64,000 nucleotides of DNA from Plectrocnemia conspersa (lineage: Eukaryota > Arthropoda > Insecta > Trichoptera > Polycentropodidae), in assembly GCA_009617715.1 (NCBI GenBank), contig VTFK01000162.1:310001-374000 (forward strand), in the 5' to 3' direction. Under the pieces are notes generated by a model. It saw only the letters and a program-made list of their open reading frames with translations, was not told the origin of the DNA and searched no databases. The position numbers were made by a program, and so were the translations under genes. Below, piece by piece: positions 1 through 11,683 of this stretch (positions are counted from its first letter, which is position 1; each line of letters starts with the position of its first letter).

Positions 1-89
1 TAATATCACGATTTACTATTTTTTAATAATTTATATAATTTATACACGACTTGTTGCTTTATAGACATGTGTATGTAACATGATAAAGC

Positions 90-149
90 TTACGTAACGC
101 TAGCTCCCTGACAACCTTTGACCTTATATAGGTGAGAATCGTTACGTAA
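90..149. promoter_or_regulatory. Two TTACGTAA palindromes 52 bp apart
   Basis: The palindrome TTACGTAA occurs at 90-97 and 142-149, each followed by CG. This octamer is the known target type of PAR-bZIP/E4BP4-like factors (Vrille and Pdp1 in insects bind close variants). Seen directly: the two copies. Inferred: any regulatory role. Chance is possible in A+T-rich DNA, but two 10-bp matches this close are uncommon. Confidence 0.25.
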
Positions 150-226
150 CGCGCGCGTTCTTAAAATAAATATATTTGTTTATTAAATTAAAATATAATA
201 TTAAATATTAGACCGATTCTAAATTT

Positions 227-490
227 ATGCGAATTAAAAAATTGTCCCATATCGTATCCCGTTTCCCTCCCGCGACCCCGTCCCCCTGCTCAGATCAGTC
301 TCGTAACGCGTCCCAGTCCCGCTGGCCAGGGGCTCTCAATGTAAGGTTCGCGGGGTGTTGGTCCAGTGGTGTAGTTGTGGCTCGTCACGGGTTTGCGCGG
401 CTGGTGGCCGCGCGCCATGCCATCTGGCGTTTGCGCAGAGCCGGATCCACCCCCAGCCCTGGAGATCATCAAGATCAAGATGCCAATGGG
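227..490. other. GC-rich island of unknown identity
   Basis: This 260-bp block is far richer in G+C and CpG than its flanks, with runs such as CCCCGTCCCCCTGC and GGCCGCGCGCC. It is open on both strands: a 154-codon + frame from 227 and a 62-codon - frame over 290-478. Neither has a domain I recognise. The + frame runs on into A+T-rich, transmembrane-like sequence, as chance frames do. It may be a transposon fragment, a CpG-rich 5' exon or promoter, or unique DNA. I cannot choose among these from sequence alone. Confidence 0.35.
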
Positions 491-1461
491 GGGGCACTGT
501 ACGTCTTCACTTCTATCTCTGTCTGTGTTCTTTCATTTTGTTTCTTTTTTCTGTGTCTGTTTTTGGTTGAATCTATCTTAGCACTTCACTACACAAAACA
601 TCATCAAATTCATCAGCATTTTAAATTAATTATTATCACTCTCATACAAATACATCAAAGCCATATTTCAATAGATAAATCGATTCGGTAATTTGACTGA
701 CCGCCAAAATTTATAGGGTTAATTGTTTGCGAAAAATTTAATGGTTCGATGTAAAGTATATAAAAATGGCACATTTGGCTCAGAGTCATACTGTTGCACA
801 ATGAGAGCACGTGAGAGCAGCGCCGTATTTAAGTTCTTAATCTATCTATAATATTCAATATTTAAATATTACTTTAGAATCAAAATCCACTACAAAATGC
901 AATAAAATTGATCATAAACAAGCATGACATTGCTTGGGCTTACATAATATATATATGTCGGAAAACTGGTCGTATCTTTTTATATTTGTACGATATATAA
1001 ACTAATATTATTTACTAATTAACCCTTTGGACGCGTTAATCAAAAATAAATATAAAATTGATTTTTTTTAAAAATGCAAATTTACCTTGATACTATGTTT
1101 AAATGTTCTGATTTTTTAATTTTTATTTATTTAAAATGATATTTTATGTTTATTCACAAAAAAAAGTTTTTTCTTAAAAACATTTTTTTTACTGACTTTT
1201 GCGTAAAGAGATAAAAAAATCAATTGAGCGACTGTTTAAATAGCGTACTTTGTGAAGTCTAGATTGATCATCAGATACTACTGATTCGATTCTTCACAGT
1301 AGACTCGATTTTTTAAATAAAAACCAGCCATAATATTTTATATTTAAGAGATTCGCGAGTATTAACATTATTGAAATCTTGAGGTTCATCGCGATAAGAA
1401 CTTACTGTTCATTATTTCGGCTGTGATGCTCCAGTCGTGCTCACGAATATTTAGGAACGAG
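491..1461. other. A+T-rich noncoding stretch
   Basis: No coding frame or named element is visible. A TTAACCCTTTGG motif at 1019-1030 resembles the tip of a TTAA-targeting element, but I found no partner end. An imperfect inverted repeat lies around 1252-1312. Confidence 0.5.
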
Positions 1462-1930
1462 AATAAAAGATAATCACGAATTATCAGTTCCTGAAAATTC
1501 GTGATTATATTTATCCATTTCGGGCGGTATCTCGGCTATAAATAAGCAAATGCTGGTTTTTAGGTGCTCCAACGTATCGGGTTTGTTGGTGTAGACATGT
1601 CTTTTACCTGACAAAATTAATCTTGATCTCTACCACGTATCTTGTACGTCAATATCTTCGATTTGGTGTTAAAAATAATCGGTGATCATTCGCCAATAGC
1701 GCTCACCATTGACTGTTACAGTCCGACCTACATTGTTTCCAAATAAGTAAAGCTCAATGATGTCGCCTGACCACAATGCGCACCAAACAGTCACTTTTTG
1801 CGCATTTATTGGTATCTCGCGAATCATCTGAGTGTTTTTCTCGTACCATATGTTGTGAATTGTTTGCTAAGTAGGACTATGAATTTGACAATAATCTTTC
1901 CGTAAATTTCGATATACAGTTCATACAGAA
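1462..1930 (-). pseudogene. Broken mariner-type (Tc1/mariner superfamily) transposase
   Basis: Read on the - strand in one frame, the block keeps several landmarks of insect mariner-like DDE transposases. These are a KQ..T.Y/W segment near 1865-1890, then KVTVWCALWSGDII, then TVNGERYWRMI, and finally DTLEHLKTSI followed by IAEIPPEMDKYNHEF. Intact enzymes cut and paste DNA at TA sites. Here the frame has in-frame stops after the DYF and DTW positions and another upstream. About 70 residues between DTW and the DTLEHL segment are missing, including the family's central QQDGA-type catalytic aspartate. The SDEAH-type first catalytic motif is also unrecognisable. It is therefore an old, inactive, internally deleted copy. 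No terminal repeats or TA duplication could be placed with confidence. Family level is fairly sure; the subfamily is not. Confidence 0.75.
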
Positions 1931-2334
1931 TTATAATTTCTCTAGAACAATTATACAACTTAAACGGTGCTTTCAATCATAAATGCAATGTTGCAAACTA
2001 GCATTTGATACTTTAAACATCCGCGATTATTGACAGCTGCCTGATTTACAGCTCTACCAACATGGTAAACTTAAACTGGATCAACTTGTATATGTCATCA
2101 ATTTGCATATTTTTAGTCTAGTGGTTGATACTCACTCGTATTGTTTGTATCCAATTGACTTAAGCCATTGGTATTAATTTTTCTTGTCGTAGCGCATTAG
2201 GCTTACGTCTAGCTCAAATACAATTAACGTCTTTAGATAAGTAGTGAGATACTAGAATAAAATCAGTATTTTTAAATCAGGAATATTTGTTTTATTATGT
2301 ATTTACTATCATTACTGTTATAATCAATAGATTA

Positions 2335-2460
2335 TTTAACACAATATTAATCCGTGAGATACGAATTATCTTCTTGACAAAATAAATTTAAAAACACTAG
2401 GAATTTAAACCCAGTACTTTTAGTTATTAGTCATTGACTTTTACCACTGGTCCATTTTTC
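2335..2460 (-). repeat. Decayed tRNA-headed SINE, partial copy
   Basis: Compared with the clearer copy at 42250-42570, the - strand keeps several shared blocks. These are the reverse of CCGTGAGATA, then AAATTTAAAAACACTAGG, then an AAACCCAGTACTTTTAGTTATTAGTC box-B-to-box-A region, then TACCACTGG. The head resembles a tRNA gene with a degraded internal promoter. It carries no protein and depended on a LINE for movement. Confidence 0.55.
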
Positions 2461-2564
2461 TTTTAAACATTGAAAGAGTGAAATCCATTATAACTCATCT
2501 ATAAATAAATGTTCAGTACGGTGATAAATATCTGTACATTCCAGCAAGTGTATAATATTATTAC

Positions 2565-2720
2565 AAATTTTAATCAATCAATTATTCATCACGATTTCCA
2601 TCTGTGAGATAAGGATTATCGAGACACGATAAAAATTTTAAATACTAGGGTTTGTATGGAGTTTGCACCCAGTACTTGATATTTTTGTGTCTGATTCATT
2701 TACCCAGTTGGTATTGATAA
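2565..2720 (-). repeat. Decayed tRNA-headed SINE, second partial copy
   Basis: A second relic of the same family lies about 110 bp from the first. It has an ATTATTCATCACGAT body start, CTGTGAGATAAGGATTAT, GAGACACGATAAAAATTTTAAA and a degraded box B (GTTTGCACCCAGTACTTG on the + strand). It shares these blocks with the 25338 and 42250 copies but has several indels. The same orientation and close spacing of the two copies suggest a local duplication or repeated insertion. Confidence 0.55.
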
Positions 2721-3820
2721 TTCCTGCGTTATATTGCATTGGACTTACACTTGCGGGAACCGCTCAGCCGGCCGTCACAAGCTGGGTGCCCACCCATAGC
2801 GTTGGACTCGTAGGGTCTTATTACCGGTAACGGCAGTAGAGCACGCAATGGATAACACGTAGTTAAACTTCTGACCCCAAAATCGGTGGTTGGAACGTTT
2901 TAAATAAATGGTGCTATAAGCAAGGTCATTGGAAAAGTAAATAGTGAGTTAAACATTCCCATGTTTAACTCACGAGGTTGTTCTAGAGTGCCTCTTACAT
3001 ATTCGTAAAAAAACTACGTATTATGATGCCTTTAAAACTTTTAAGCACTAAAAATGAATATACTTTTAAGTAAATTAAAAAGCAAGTAAAAGTTTATTGT
3101 TTTATATGTATATTTAGAATAATTATAGTATTCTAGAATAATTGATTTTGGCCTTTAGATATTCCAATTGAACAAGAAGTATTATAATATCTACAATTTG
3201 TATTTGCATCGAGGTCAAGTTTCATTTAAGGCAAATTATACTTCACGTTATTTTTTTAAGCCCTTTCATAGCTTTACGTAAACGAAGCTATGTCAAAATT
3301 TTTATTAAAAAAAATATAAATTAAATAAATTACAGTATCATTTAAGTATAGCATTTAACTAAAAATTAATTACGCAATAAAACATGCAATTTCATTCACG
3401 TTCCGTCATTGTTTTTATTACAATTTGTCACGTAGTTCACGGTTAATATTTCGCTTACACATTACTCCATTCACGCAATCACAATCACATTTAATATACA
3501 CTAACTGTATTTTTCTATTGCGCTTTAAATGTCTTCTTACTTTGAGCATCTTGATTCTTCTCGTTATATGTTTTCTATTCTATTTTTCCTTTCTAAAAGT
3601 GAGGATTTACGTGTCCCGTTTATTGATTTACTGAAATCGTGTTTTCTTAAAGCTGTTTACGTAAACACAAAAACGTATCAAATTATTATTTTTATAAATT
3701 AGTTAATGAAAAGTATATATTAAATTTGAAGCGTTTTTGATTAATATTAATAAAAAATCGATGTTTAGATGATTTATACCAAAAATGGATTTATTTCTTG
3801 AAATATTAATGTATATTATT
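2721..3820. other. Noncoding stretch, no recognised gene
   Basis: A short GC-rich patch (2757-2840) contains CGGGAACCGCTCAGCCGGCCG and may be the flank or tail of the adjacent SINE relic. The rest is A+T-rich. The 69-codon frame at 3425-3634 is low-complexity and hydrophobic and has no family I recognise. Confidence 0.45.
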
Positions 3821-3942
3821 CGTGCGTTTTTAACCACTATATATAGATAAAAAAATAAAAAATAATACGGAAAAAATACTTCAAAATCAATTATTCATAA
3901 ATGAACTAATCTTAATTTTAGTGGTTAAATACGCGCAAAGTA
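3821..3942. repeat. Small inverted-repeat (MITE-like) element
   Basis: The left arm GTGCGTTTTTAACCACTAT is mirrored about 100 bp downstream by TAGTGGTTAAATACGCGC. The arms agree at about 17 of 19 positions, and the interior is A+T-rich with no coding frame. That layout fits a miniature nonautonomous DNA transposon. No clear target-site duplication is visible, so superfamily is open. Confidence 0.4.
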
Positions 3943-6900
3943 GTTTATATTTAATATATATTTAATCAGTATCGAGTTTAGTGTTTTTTAAACATTTTCA
4001 TTGTTATTTGTTAATTGTTTAATGAAATAATACTTGCAAAAAACTATAAATTTGTTGTTAGTTGCATTATGTTGAATTGTTGCTTAATTATTTTATAATA
4101 AAAATAAAAATAGTGATGATATTTTTATATCCCTTGTTTGTCGACATTTTCGTAAAAATGTACATTGCACTGAAAGTTTTAGTTGGTCGTTTCATAAACA
4201 TGTTGTTCTCCAAATAAATTTTTGCTTGTTTGTGCTTTTTGGTGTTGTTTTTCATTACCCACATACCCTTTTATATCCGCTCACCATGTAATTTTAACGA
4301 AGCTTAAGCCCCACGACGAACGTAAAAGAATTCTTTCGCGTTGCTCATAAAACAGCAGACGTAAAAACAAAAACATTACGGATAATGAAATTGATGTAAA
4401 AATATTAACAAACAATTAAAAAAATACGATCATTAATTTAAAAAGCTACAATATTTAGAAATTATTTCTTATATAAAGAAATGTAAAAAATATGCAAATG
4501 AATTAAACTAAAATATATACTATCTTTATAAAAAAAATGAGTGAATCTAATTAAAATATACTATTTATCAGAACATCTTATGCTTTGATCTTGCATTTTA
4601 ATATACATATTCTAATAATATTATATAATGTACAATTTCGAACACTTATATATTTCATCTCAATTACAATACGTGTATGTGTGAAACTAATTAATTATAT
4701 TAATATTTAAAAAGTTAAAGGTAGTCTCTCTTAAATTTATGTGTATTTTTACATTTTTTTTAAATAATCAATAGAGCTTTGTGAAACAGAAATTAAGTTA
4801 TTAGCATTCAAATACTTTCATATACTTTTTTAAAGTATATAAAATAACCACGGAGTCAAAATATTCAATAATTAGTATAATGTAGTATTTTCACGCTTTT
4901 ATTTTTAAAGAAAGCAAAGATATTTATTTAAAAATTACTGAAAAATGTAAAATCGTTTTTGAATTACTTCAAATATTTCATGTTCTCGTAGTCTTGTCTG
5001 CGTTTATAGCTGGACCAGGGTTGACGTGAAGAGGGAAGCGGCTGCTTTCTTGGTCTTGTAAGTCTCGATCGATGATTCAGTGTTACTCGTGTGTCTCAAA
5101 GTGGAAGTAACATAAAGCTTCCCGTTGGAAGTAAATTTTTAATAGAAGTGAATGATTTACGCTATATATATGCGCTAATTTTGCTTGACCCTCTCTCGAC
5201 GTGTGCAATAATTTGACGATTTTGGGATTGAATTAGATCGAATATTATTTTAAGATTTTTTTTTGTGTAACCGTTAAAAGTTTGAACGAGTTATTTGTCG
5301 AAAAGTCATCAAAACTAATAATAAACCATTTACGTTTTATTGCGCTTTTAACGCGTATTTGCGAAGAGTCTATTTCTCACTTTCAATATGTATTAAATAA
5401 AATTAAACTACACTTGCGATCACTAAGTCTAAAAAATGTCTGGATCTAATCCTTTATCTTTAAAAAATCAGTAAATGTATATTTTATGATGTTACTTAAA
5501 ATAAATATTATAAAGACAAATATTTTTCCAATAATATTTAACAATATTTGTTATTGAGAAATGTATGTTTGACATATTTTGGGTTTTACTTTTTAGCTAG
5601 GGATACTAGATTATAATATGAAAAATCCAATCTTTCTGAAAAAATCTGTAAATTTGCTTAGGAGCTAAAAAAGGTCATCTGAGGAAAAATTTGCTCTTTA
5701 ACTTCATTAGGGAAATATAAAAGGTTATTTTAATCAAATTTTAATATAACACGGCTGGTTTAAAAAGTAGTATGAAATACGGAAAAGAGGTTAATTATTT
5801 ATTAAATCATCCCAATTAGAACTTTGTGTTTTTCAATTAAAATTTTATCTGTAAAATTGGAATAAGTTTTTTTTTGTTATCACAGATTAGGTTTAGATTT
5901 CACTGATGAATAATCAAAATAAAATTGCGTTTGGTCGTGCATATCGATATCTATCGATTGTAAGCTGACAGATGTCACTGATTTATAGGCTCTGAGTTTC
6001 GTCTTGTGTGTCATTACTTAATTATTAGTGCTACTTGTGTTTACCCCGTTGTAATACATTGGGCTAATTTATTTCATGGAATAAAATATTTACAATAAAC
6101 ACATATAAAAATATTATAAAAATCCAGGTACTTTGCAATCTCACCTATAAATCCTAGTGCTTAACTTTTTCTCTCGAAGAGAAGTCAGTGAATTTTTTTT
6201 TTTTTTTTTTATGCGACATTAACATGCGAGAAATAACTGCCTTTTGTGCTTTAAGTAGCAATAAAATACTAATGATAGTTTATTTGTTGTATTTAACTTT
6301 CACGTATCAGTATACATGGGGTCGACACCACGTCCGAGTAGTACGGAAGCCAGAAGTACATAAAAATGACCGGGTGGGTTTTTCCCGCTTAACTTTGGCC
6401 AAAACAATATTTGTAGCAGGCATGACCCAAATAAATCAAAACAACTAAGTATACTGATAGTGAATCATCGCTTCTTATCTATTTATCCTTCTTTAACGTA
6501 GCAATTAAAGATTATTTGCATATGCTTTTTTTTACCATTTATTTTAATAAGTAATGTTTGTTTAAAAAAGAAACAAAAACAGCATAGGTCTAGTGTTTGA
6601 AAAATTTTAAAGTTCTTTAAAATTTAGCAAAATATTAATAATACAATAATTATATTATAATTTGTAACAAAATTCTTAGGAAACAAATATTTTGAGAAAT
6701 TATTATTAAATATATATCTAGTTTTGAAATAAAAAAAACTTAATACTGATTGCAAATAATAGTTTGGTTTGGGTAACAAACTGTAGAAGTAATAGTATTA
6801 TTTAATACAGCTGAGTTTTAAAATTTAAAAGTTTATAGACATATTTAGAATTATCTTCAATATAAAAACGTTGTTTATTTATGTATTTTCTCAGCATAAC

Positions 6901-7429
6901 TAGAGAGTGAAAATAATGTTCAAAAAGTAATTTATTATAACGGTCTTTTATCAAAAATAATTTTATCTTATCTTGTCTATCTTACCAAAAGTTTTCAATT
7001 TTTTTTTATTAGAAATAGTAAAAAAATGTCGTTAAAAAGTCATAACGGCAAGTATTTATTATTAAAAAGGCAAGCGTTAAAGGTAAAATAATGCAAGGTT
7101 AACTATTTCTACCGATTTGTGTGTATAATTCGCCAACATTTAAGCAAATTGGAAGGTTTGGAATCTCTAATATGGAAGATAATTAAATAAAAATTTACTA
7201 ATTAATATTTTTCCTCATATTAATATTAGTGTATTTTAAATAACCATTTAACTAAAATAGTATATTTTTCTTTAGTAAAAATAATAAACTGTAAGAGGGG
7301 GTAATTCAATTACAGTTGAATGTGTTTGTCCCGTTCTTTTATCGTTCTAAAAATAAACTTGCAAAGGTACGTTTGCAACTTTGTATATTGATAAGAATCT
7401 CGTTCGAATTCGAACATAAGAACCTCCAT
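3943..7429. other. A+T-rich noncoding stretch with minor motifs
   Basis: No gene is supported. A GC-richer patch at 5000-5060 reads through to a GTAAGT donor-like site at 5058 but lacks a credible acceptor or ATG. A short stretch at 5878-5915 weakly resembles the SINE body. A 17-T run at 6194 is followed by a GC-richer segment (6315-6440) whose 86-codon + frame and opposite frames match nothing I know. Confidence 0.4.
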
Positions 7430-7640
7430 TGAACGACCGACGTGGCAGAAGGGATCATTACGTCGCCGGACGCACGCGCACTAGCAACACTGTTACGCGC
7501 CGCCAGGTTGGCAAGGCTGCGTTCGATTTTTAAATTTGGTCGACGAAAGCGCGTCGTCGGCCATTTATCGATTTGCGATTAATTAACTTTGCGCGATGTT
7601 CGCAGCAAAAACTTTGAAGGATATTACCGGTGCGTTATTT
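7430..7640 (+). promoter_or_regulatory. CpG-rich promoter-like block with possible first exon
   Basis: About 200 bp stand out as CpG-rich in an A+T-rich setting, with GACGCACGCGCAC, TTACGCGCCGCC and GAAAGCGCGTCGTCGGCC. A GGCCATTTATCGAT segment near 7558-7572 contains a GCCAT core and a DRE-like TATCGAT, both common near insect promoters. An ATG at 7596 opens an 11-codon frame (MFAAKTLKDIT) that reaches a GTGCGT donor-like site at 7630, giving a phase-1 end. The Ih exon at 18586 needs a phase-2 partner, so this piece cannot splice straight to it in frame. A transcription start is inference; orientation is taken only from the ATG/donor pair. Confidence 0.35.
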
Positions 7641-10325
7641 GATTAAAAAAGTTGCGAGTTAATACACATGTTGGATAAATATAATACAACTTTTATAATT
7701 TACTATTAGTTTTTCTTTTGTGATATTATCACTATACAAATAAACTAAATTAGTATGAAAGTTTATTCAACAATAGATTATTGTGTATGTAACAATAATA
7801 ATATAAACGTCTAGATTGTTACATAAGTAGGTATTATTCCTATACATGCGCTAAGTCATCGCATTCTAAAGCCGAAACATGGTGTTTCCGAAATTAAATA
7901 CTTCATAAAAAATACTAATTGCTTAACCTGATTTATTTTTATTATCTCGTTACAATGAAGTACTTAAACACACAGAATCCTTGTTTTACAGCAAATTTAA
8001 CAAATTTAGGAATATTTTAACTTTTTTCCATTATATTTTATCATGGAATACCGCCACATAAAAACACGCCATGAATAGTGAAAATTAATGAGGAAATTTC
8101 ACGACCGTGTCCATTATGGGCAAAAGGTCGTTTATTTCTGTGTGCCACCCCGAAAACAAACGAAACGGAATGTCGTCAGAGCTTTGTCCCTTTGCGGCCA
8201 GCATAAAAGAGCAATTGGATTTTTGTATTATGGAAAACGCACACGCGTGTGTAGAATGTGCCAAAATAACTCACCGACATCAAAGTCTCACAGGACATTT
8301 CTCATTTTATGCTAATTTCACTCCAAGCGTACTATTTTACTAGACTCTGAGAATCAGACACAAAAAGAATATTATTCCTAATATTACTAGTAAATTTAAC
8401 TTTGAAAAATCAACGGATAATATAAACGCATTAATTTTTCTCTACCAAATTTCTGGCCTATATTACTTGTTAAACATATTTTACTGTAAACAGTAATATA
8501 TGTAGCTTATTTGCGTATCTCATCCATAAAAAAACTCTAGTTATATCTTATATAGCACATACAGTAGATTAAATGCAGCTTTACCAATATTTTATTACAT
8601 TGCAATAAATTATACAAGCTCAGAAAATATTACATATATAATAATCTGTTTATTTATTATCTAACGCTTTAGACTACAAAATATTTTCTGATCTTTAAAA
8701 CGAGTTTCCTAAATTTGAAGTATCGCCTATTCTTTTCGGCATACTAAAATATCTAAAGGTAAACCGTTTTTTTAAATAAAACAGTTCTGCACACTTCTTT
8801 ACATTATTTATTAGTTAATCAATCATTAAATGCCTTTAAAAACTATATTAATAAGTTCATTGTTAATAATAGATTGTCTAACTGAAACAGCGTTGTGCCA
8901 TTAATATTATATAATATTATAAAAACAAGTTAGTGATAAATTTCAGTTTCAAAAGTTTCTCCTTTGCCAAATGCATTAAATCATTGAGCAAAATTCACAA
9001 ATTCAGGAATTTATATGGTGTTTTTAAGCACAATGCAAAAACAACAGAACCACGACCAAAGTTGTTGCTGCATTACGGCATGCTTTATTTTACGGCAGAC
9101 TAAAATAATCACTATTTACTTTCATCGTATCTTTACTACCCAAATATCTCTCTATTTAATCATTTCTTGTCTACAATATACAAACAAATACATAAAATAC
9201 CAGTAGTATAAGTCAATGAAGAATTTGAAGAGCTTAGGTTTCAATACATTTTGTTTTTTAATCATGTATGGGAGATCGATTATAATAGGATGAGTGTTCT
9301 TAGATTTTCAAAATCGTATTGATTAATATCATGCTGCATAGTGACATATATTTATTGTAAGCTGTAATGATAGTTCATAATTAAATAAATATATTATTTA
9401 CGACTCTGATTTCAGTGTGGTTTCTTACTACTTACTAAGTAGTGGCTGATTGTGTTTACTTCGTTATAACACATTTTAACATGATTACAAAATATATATA
9501 TATTGTGAATTAATTATTTGTTTCCTTCTCTAATGATATGATATATGTATGCACATATATCATTTTCATTTCTAAATACATTATAAAAGTTCTTCTACTT
9601 GATTTGGCCATTCAACTTTATTATATTATATAAACTTAAAATAATAAAATATACATTAAATTAATGTTTAAAGGTCGCAAGCAGGAGACGTTTAATTATT
9701 TAAGATTAGTATAGCAGCGTTCTTAATTTATAAATTCTATATAAAGCTTCACAATTATTACTATACCTTAAGATAAAACAAATCTCGACATTTTCTTTGA
9801 ACTTCAAAGCTTCTGTTTGTTATGCGAGAGCTCCGTGCGTTTTATGCTGTCATAATAAACTTGAAAGGTTTAATTTGTTCTTGTTGTTGACATTTTGGAA
9901 TATTTCTAGTGGATTCGGCGAAAGGGTTGAAGTGAAATTTTCCTGCGGTAAAATATTGTAAGCTTTTAATGCGCCTTTTTGTATTCATACCGACGAAAGG
10001 GAAAATGTGGACATGATTAATAAAACCGGTCTGAATTTAAATTTAGCACCCATGAAAGAAGACATTTCCGTACTGAAAGTTCTTTTGCAAAATTTCATAA
10101 AACGAGCTTAAAAATAAGCACGGGAAATTAAAATTAATTTAATACATTAAATATAATATAAAAAGTCTTGCTCATAAACACAATTACGAAGCTTTTTTGC
10201 CTTATTTTATTTGTATACGTTTAGAGCTAGAATAAAAAGCTTTGGAAATTGCAACTAGTAAAAACAATCAAACTCCACAATTTTTTTTTTTTTTATAAAA
10301 CTTATTTTTAGATCATAATAATTAA
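7641..10325. other. Noncoding stretch, no recognised gene
   Basis: A GC-richer segment at 8088-8330 is open in two + frames (75 and 78 codons). One has a loose Cys-x2-Cys...His pattern, but no zinc-finger spacing I would accept. The segment 9405-9480 resembles the tail block seen near 2690-2760 and 5985-6070, so it may be SINE debris. Otherwise A+T-rich. Confidence 0.4.
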
Positions 10326-10850
10326 AGACCAGTCGCAGTTTTGTCAGCTCCTTCTAAATTGTTCGAAATAATTATCCATAGATACGTCTTTAATTACTTT
10401 CGACAAGTTTTGTTGGGTTTCGTTTCCCCCGTTCCACTGCTACTAACCTGCTGATAACATTGACAAAATCTCTCGATGTGGGAATTCCAGTAGACGTCGT
10501 ATATACGGATTTTTGAAAGGCCTTCGAAAAGATATCATGGATTATTGTTAAAAAAATTGTGGGACCTCAGTTGCTCAAATGCTCTAACTCGGTTATTCTC
10601 GAGTTATTTGAACGATCGTAGACAGTTTGTAACCTATGGCGGCCGTTTGTCAAAAAAGTCGTTCATCCTTTCGGGGGTTCTTCAATGGTCCAGACTGAGC
10701 CCTCTGCTCTTCTCGTTTTTTAAAAAAATAATTTTTTTTAAAAATGAGAAGAAATGGGTCACCTTAGATATTTTTGTTTGCTTATCAAACAATGTCTAGG
10801 ATGACATTTTTTTAGCTCCCAACAACAAAAGACATTGAAATGTATGCATA
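10326..10850 (+). pseudogene. Broken non-LTR retrotransposon reverse transcriptase (Jockey/CR1-like)
   Basis: The + strand carries the order of a LINE reverse-transcriptase domain. RPVAVLSAPSKLFEIII (fingers region) comes at 10326-10380. A motif-A equivalent reading YTDF-stop-KAFEK follows near 10502-10530, then YLNDRRQFVTYGG and SGVLQWSRLSPLLF (motif B, normally SGVPQGS.L.PLLF) at 10600-10720. A degraded V-stop-DD (normally YADD) lies near 10795. Intact copies reverse-transcribe their own RNA at a nick in the target DNA. Stops and at least one frameshift between the fingers and motif A make it dead. The 84-codon open frame at 10545-10799 is the central piece. No endonuclease domain, ORF1 or poly(A) tail can be placed. 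The clade is a judgement from the motif style. Confidence 0.75.
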
Positions 10851-10960
10851 AGAAAAAATAGCCCGCAAACTAGTTCTATTATGTTTCTATTAAATTTAAG
10901 CTTGGAATCTAGTTATAAATCTAGGTATTTAACGCTATATTTTCATTGTACATTACTGCT

Positions 10961-11683
10961 GGGGTTCTCAATCGAATATTCGAATTATTCGCCCGATTTT
11001 TGACTATGTGAATATTCATATAATTGATCGAAAACTTGTGAAATAATAATTTAAGTTTTTTAAAGATTTTCTGTATCTGACCAAAAGCACCAGTTAAAAT
11101 AGTTATAATGCGTATTTTTTAATTTTTAAATATTTTTAAATACAATACAAAGAGAAACGAAGCAAAATTCTTTAGAGAACTCCAGCTGGAATTTTTCGCG
11201 GTATTGAGTGTTCATTATTAAAGAAACATCATAGCTTTTACTTCTTAGGTATGAGCTTAGCAGATAGAGTTTTGTGTTATTATGGTTTGTGAATCAAGTA
11301 TTTTTATTAAAATGTTAAATGTATTTGATAGAATAGTGCTTTTTTGCTCTACATTTTTTGAGAATATAGTTATAGGACTAGTGCTGAGTTATGTGACTTT
11401 CTTAATCAGTTAGACGCCGGAAAATCAGATACCAATTAATTTTAAAAATATAATTTATTAAATATGTTCAAAGAAATGTATATGTCAGTATTACGCGACA
11501 GAATCGAACTGCAAGTCTTAAAAGTCGATGGATTTTGGTGTGCTCGTTGATGATCTGTGATTGCTAATTGTCGTGTGCTTAGCGTCTACTGCTTGCCACT
11601 GATATGATCGAATGTCACATATTTTATACTGCTCCTTCGAGAAAGCTTAATCGAATAGAATACGAGTCCAATTGAGAACCAAT
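10961..11683. mobile_element. Possible decayed hAT-type nonautonomous element
   Basis: The left end CTGGGGTTCTCAATCGAATATTCG and a right end near 11672, ATTGAGAACC, are inverted copies of GGTTCTCAAT. The interior neighbours (TATTCGA against its reverse complement) also agree loosely. A GGTTCTCAA-type tip is common in hAT transposons. The right tip is degraded and no 8-bp target duplication is visible. No transposase frame was found inside. Confidence 0.35.

Noticed and set aside
5000..5060. Internal exon ending at GTAAGT (5058)
   Set aside because: Phase 2 would fit, but there is no credible acceptor or start and the peptide matches nothing.
7596..7629. First coding exon joined directly to the Ih exon
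   Set aside because: It ends in phase 1 while 18586 starts in phase 2.
8088..8343. Zinc-finger-like small protein
   Set aside because: Cys and His spacing does not fit a known finger, and two overlapping frames are equally open.
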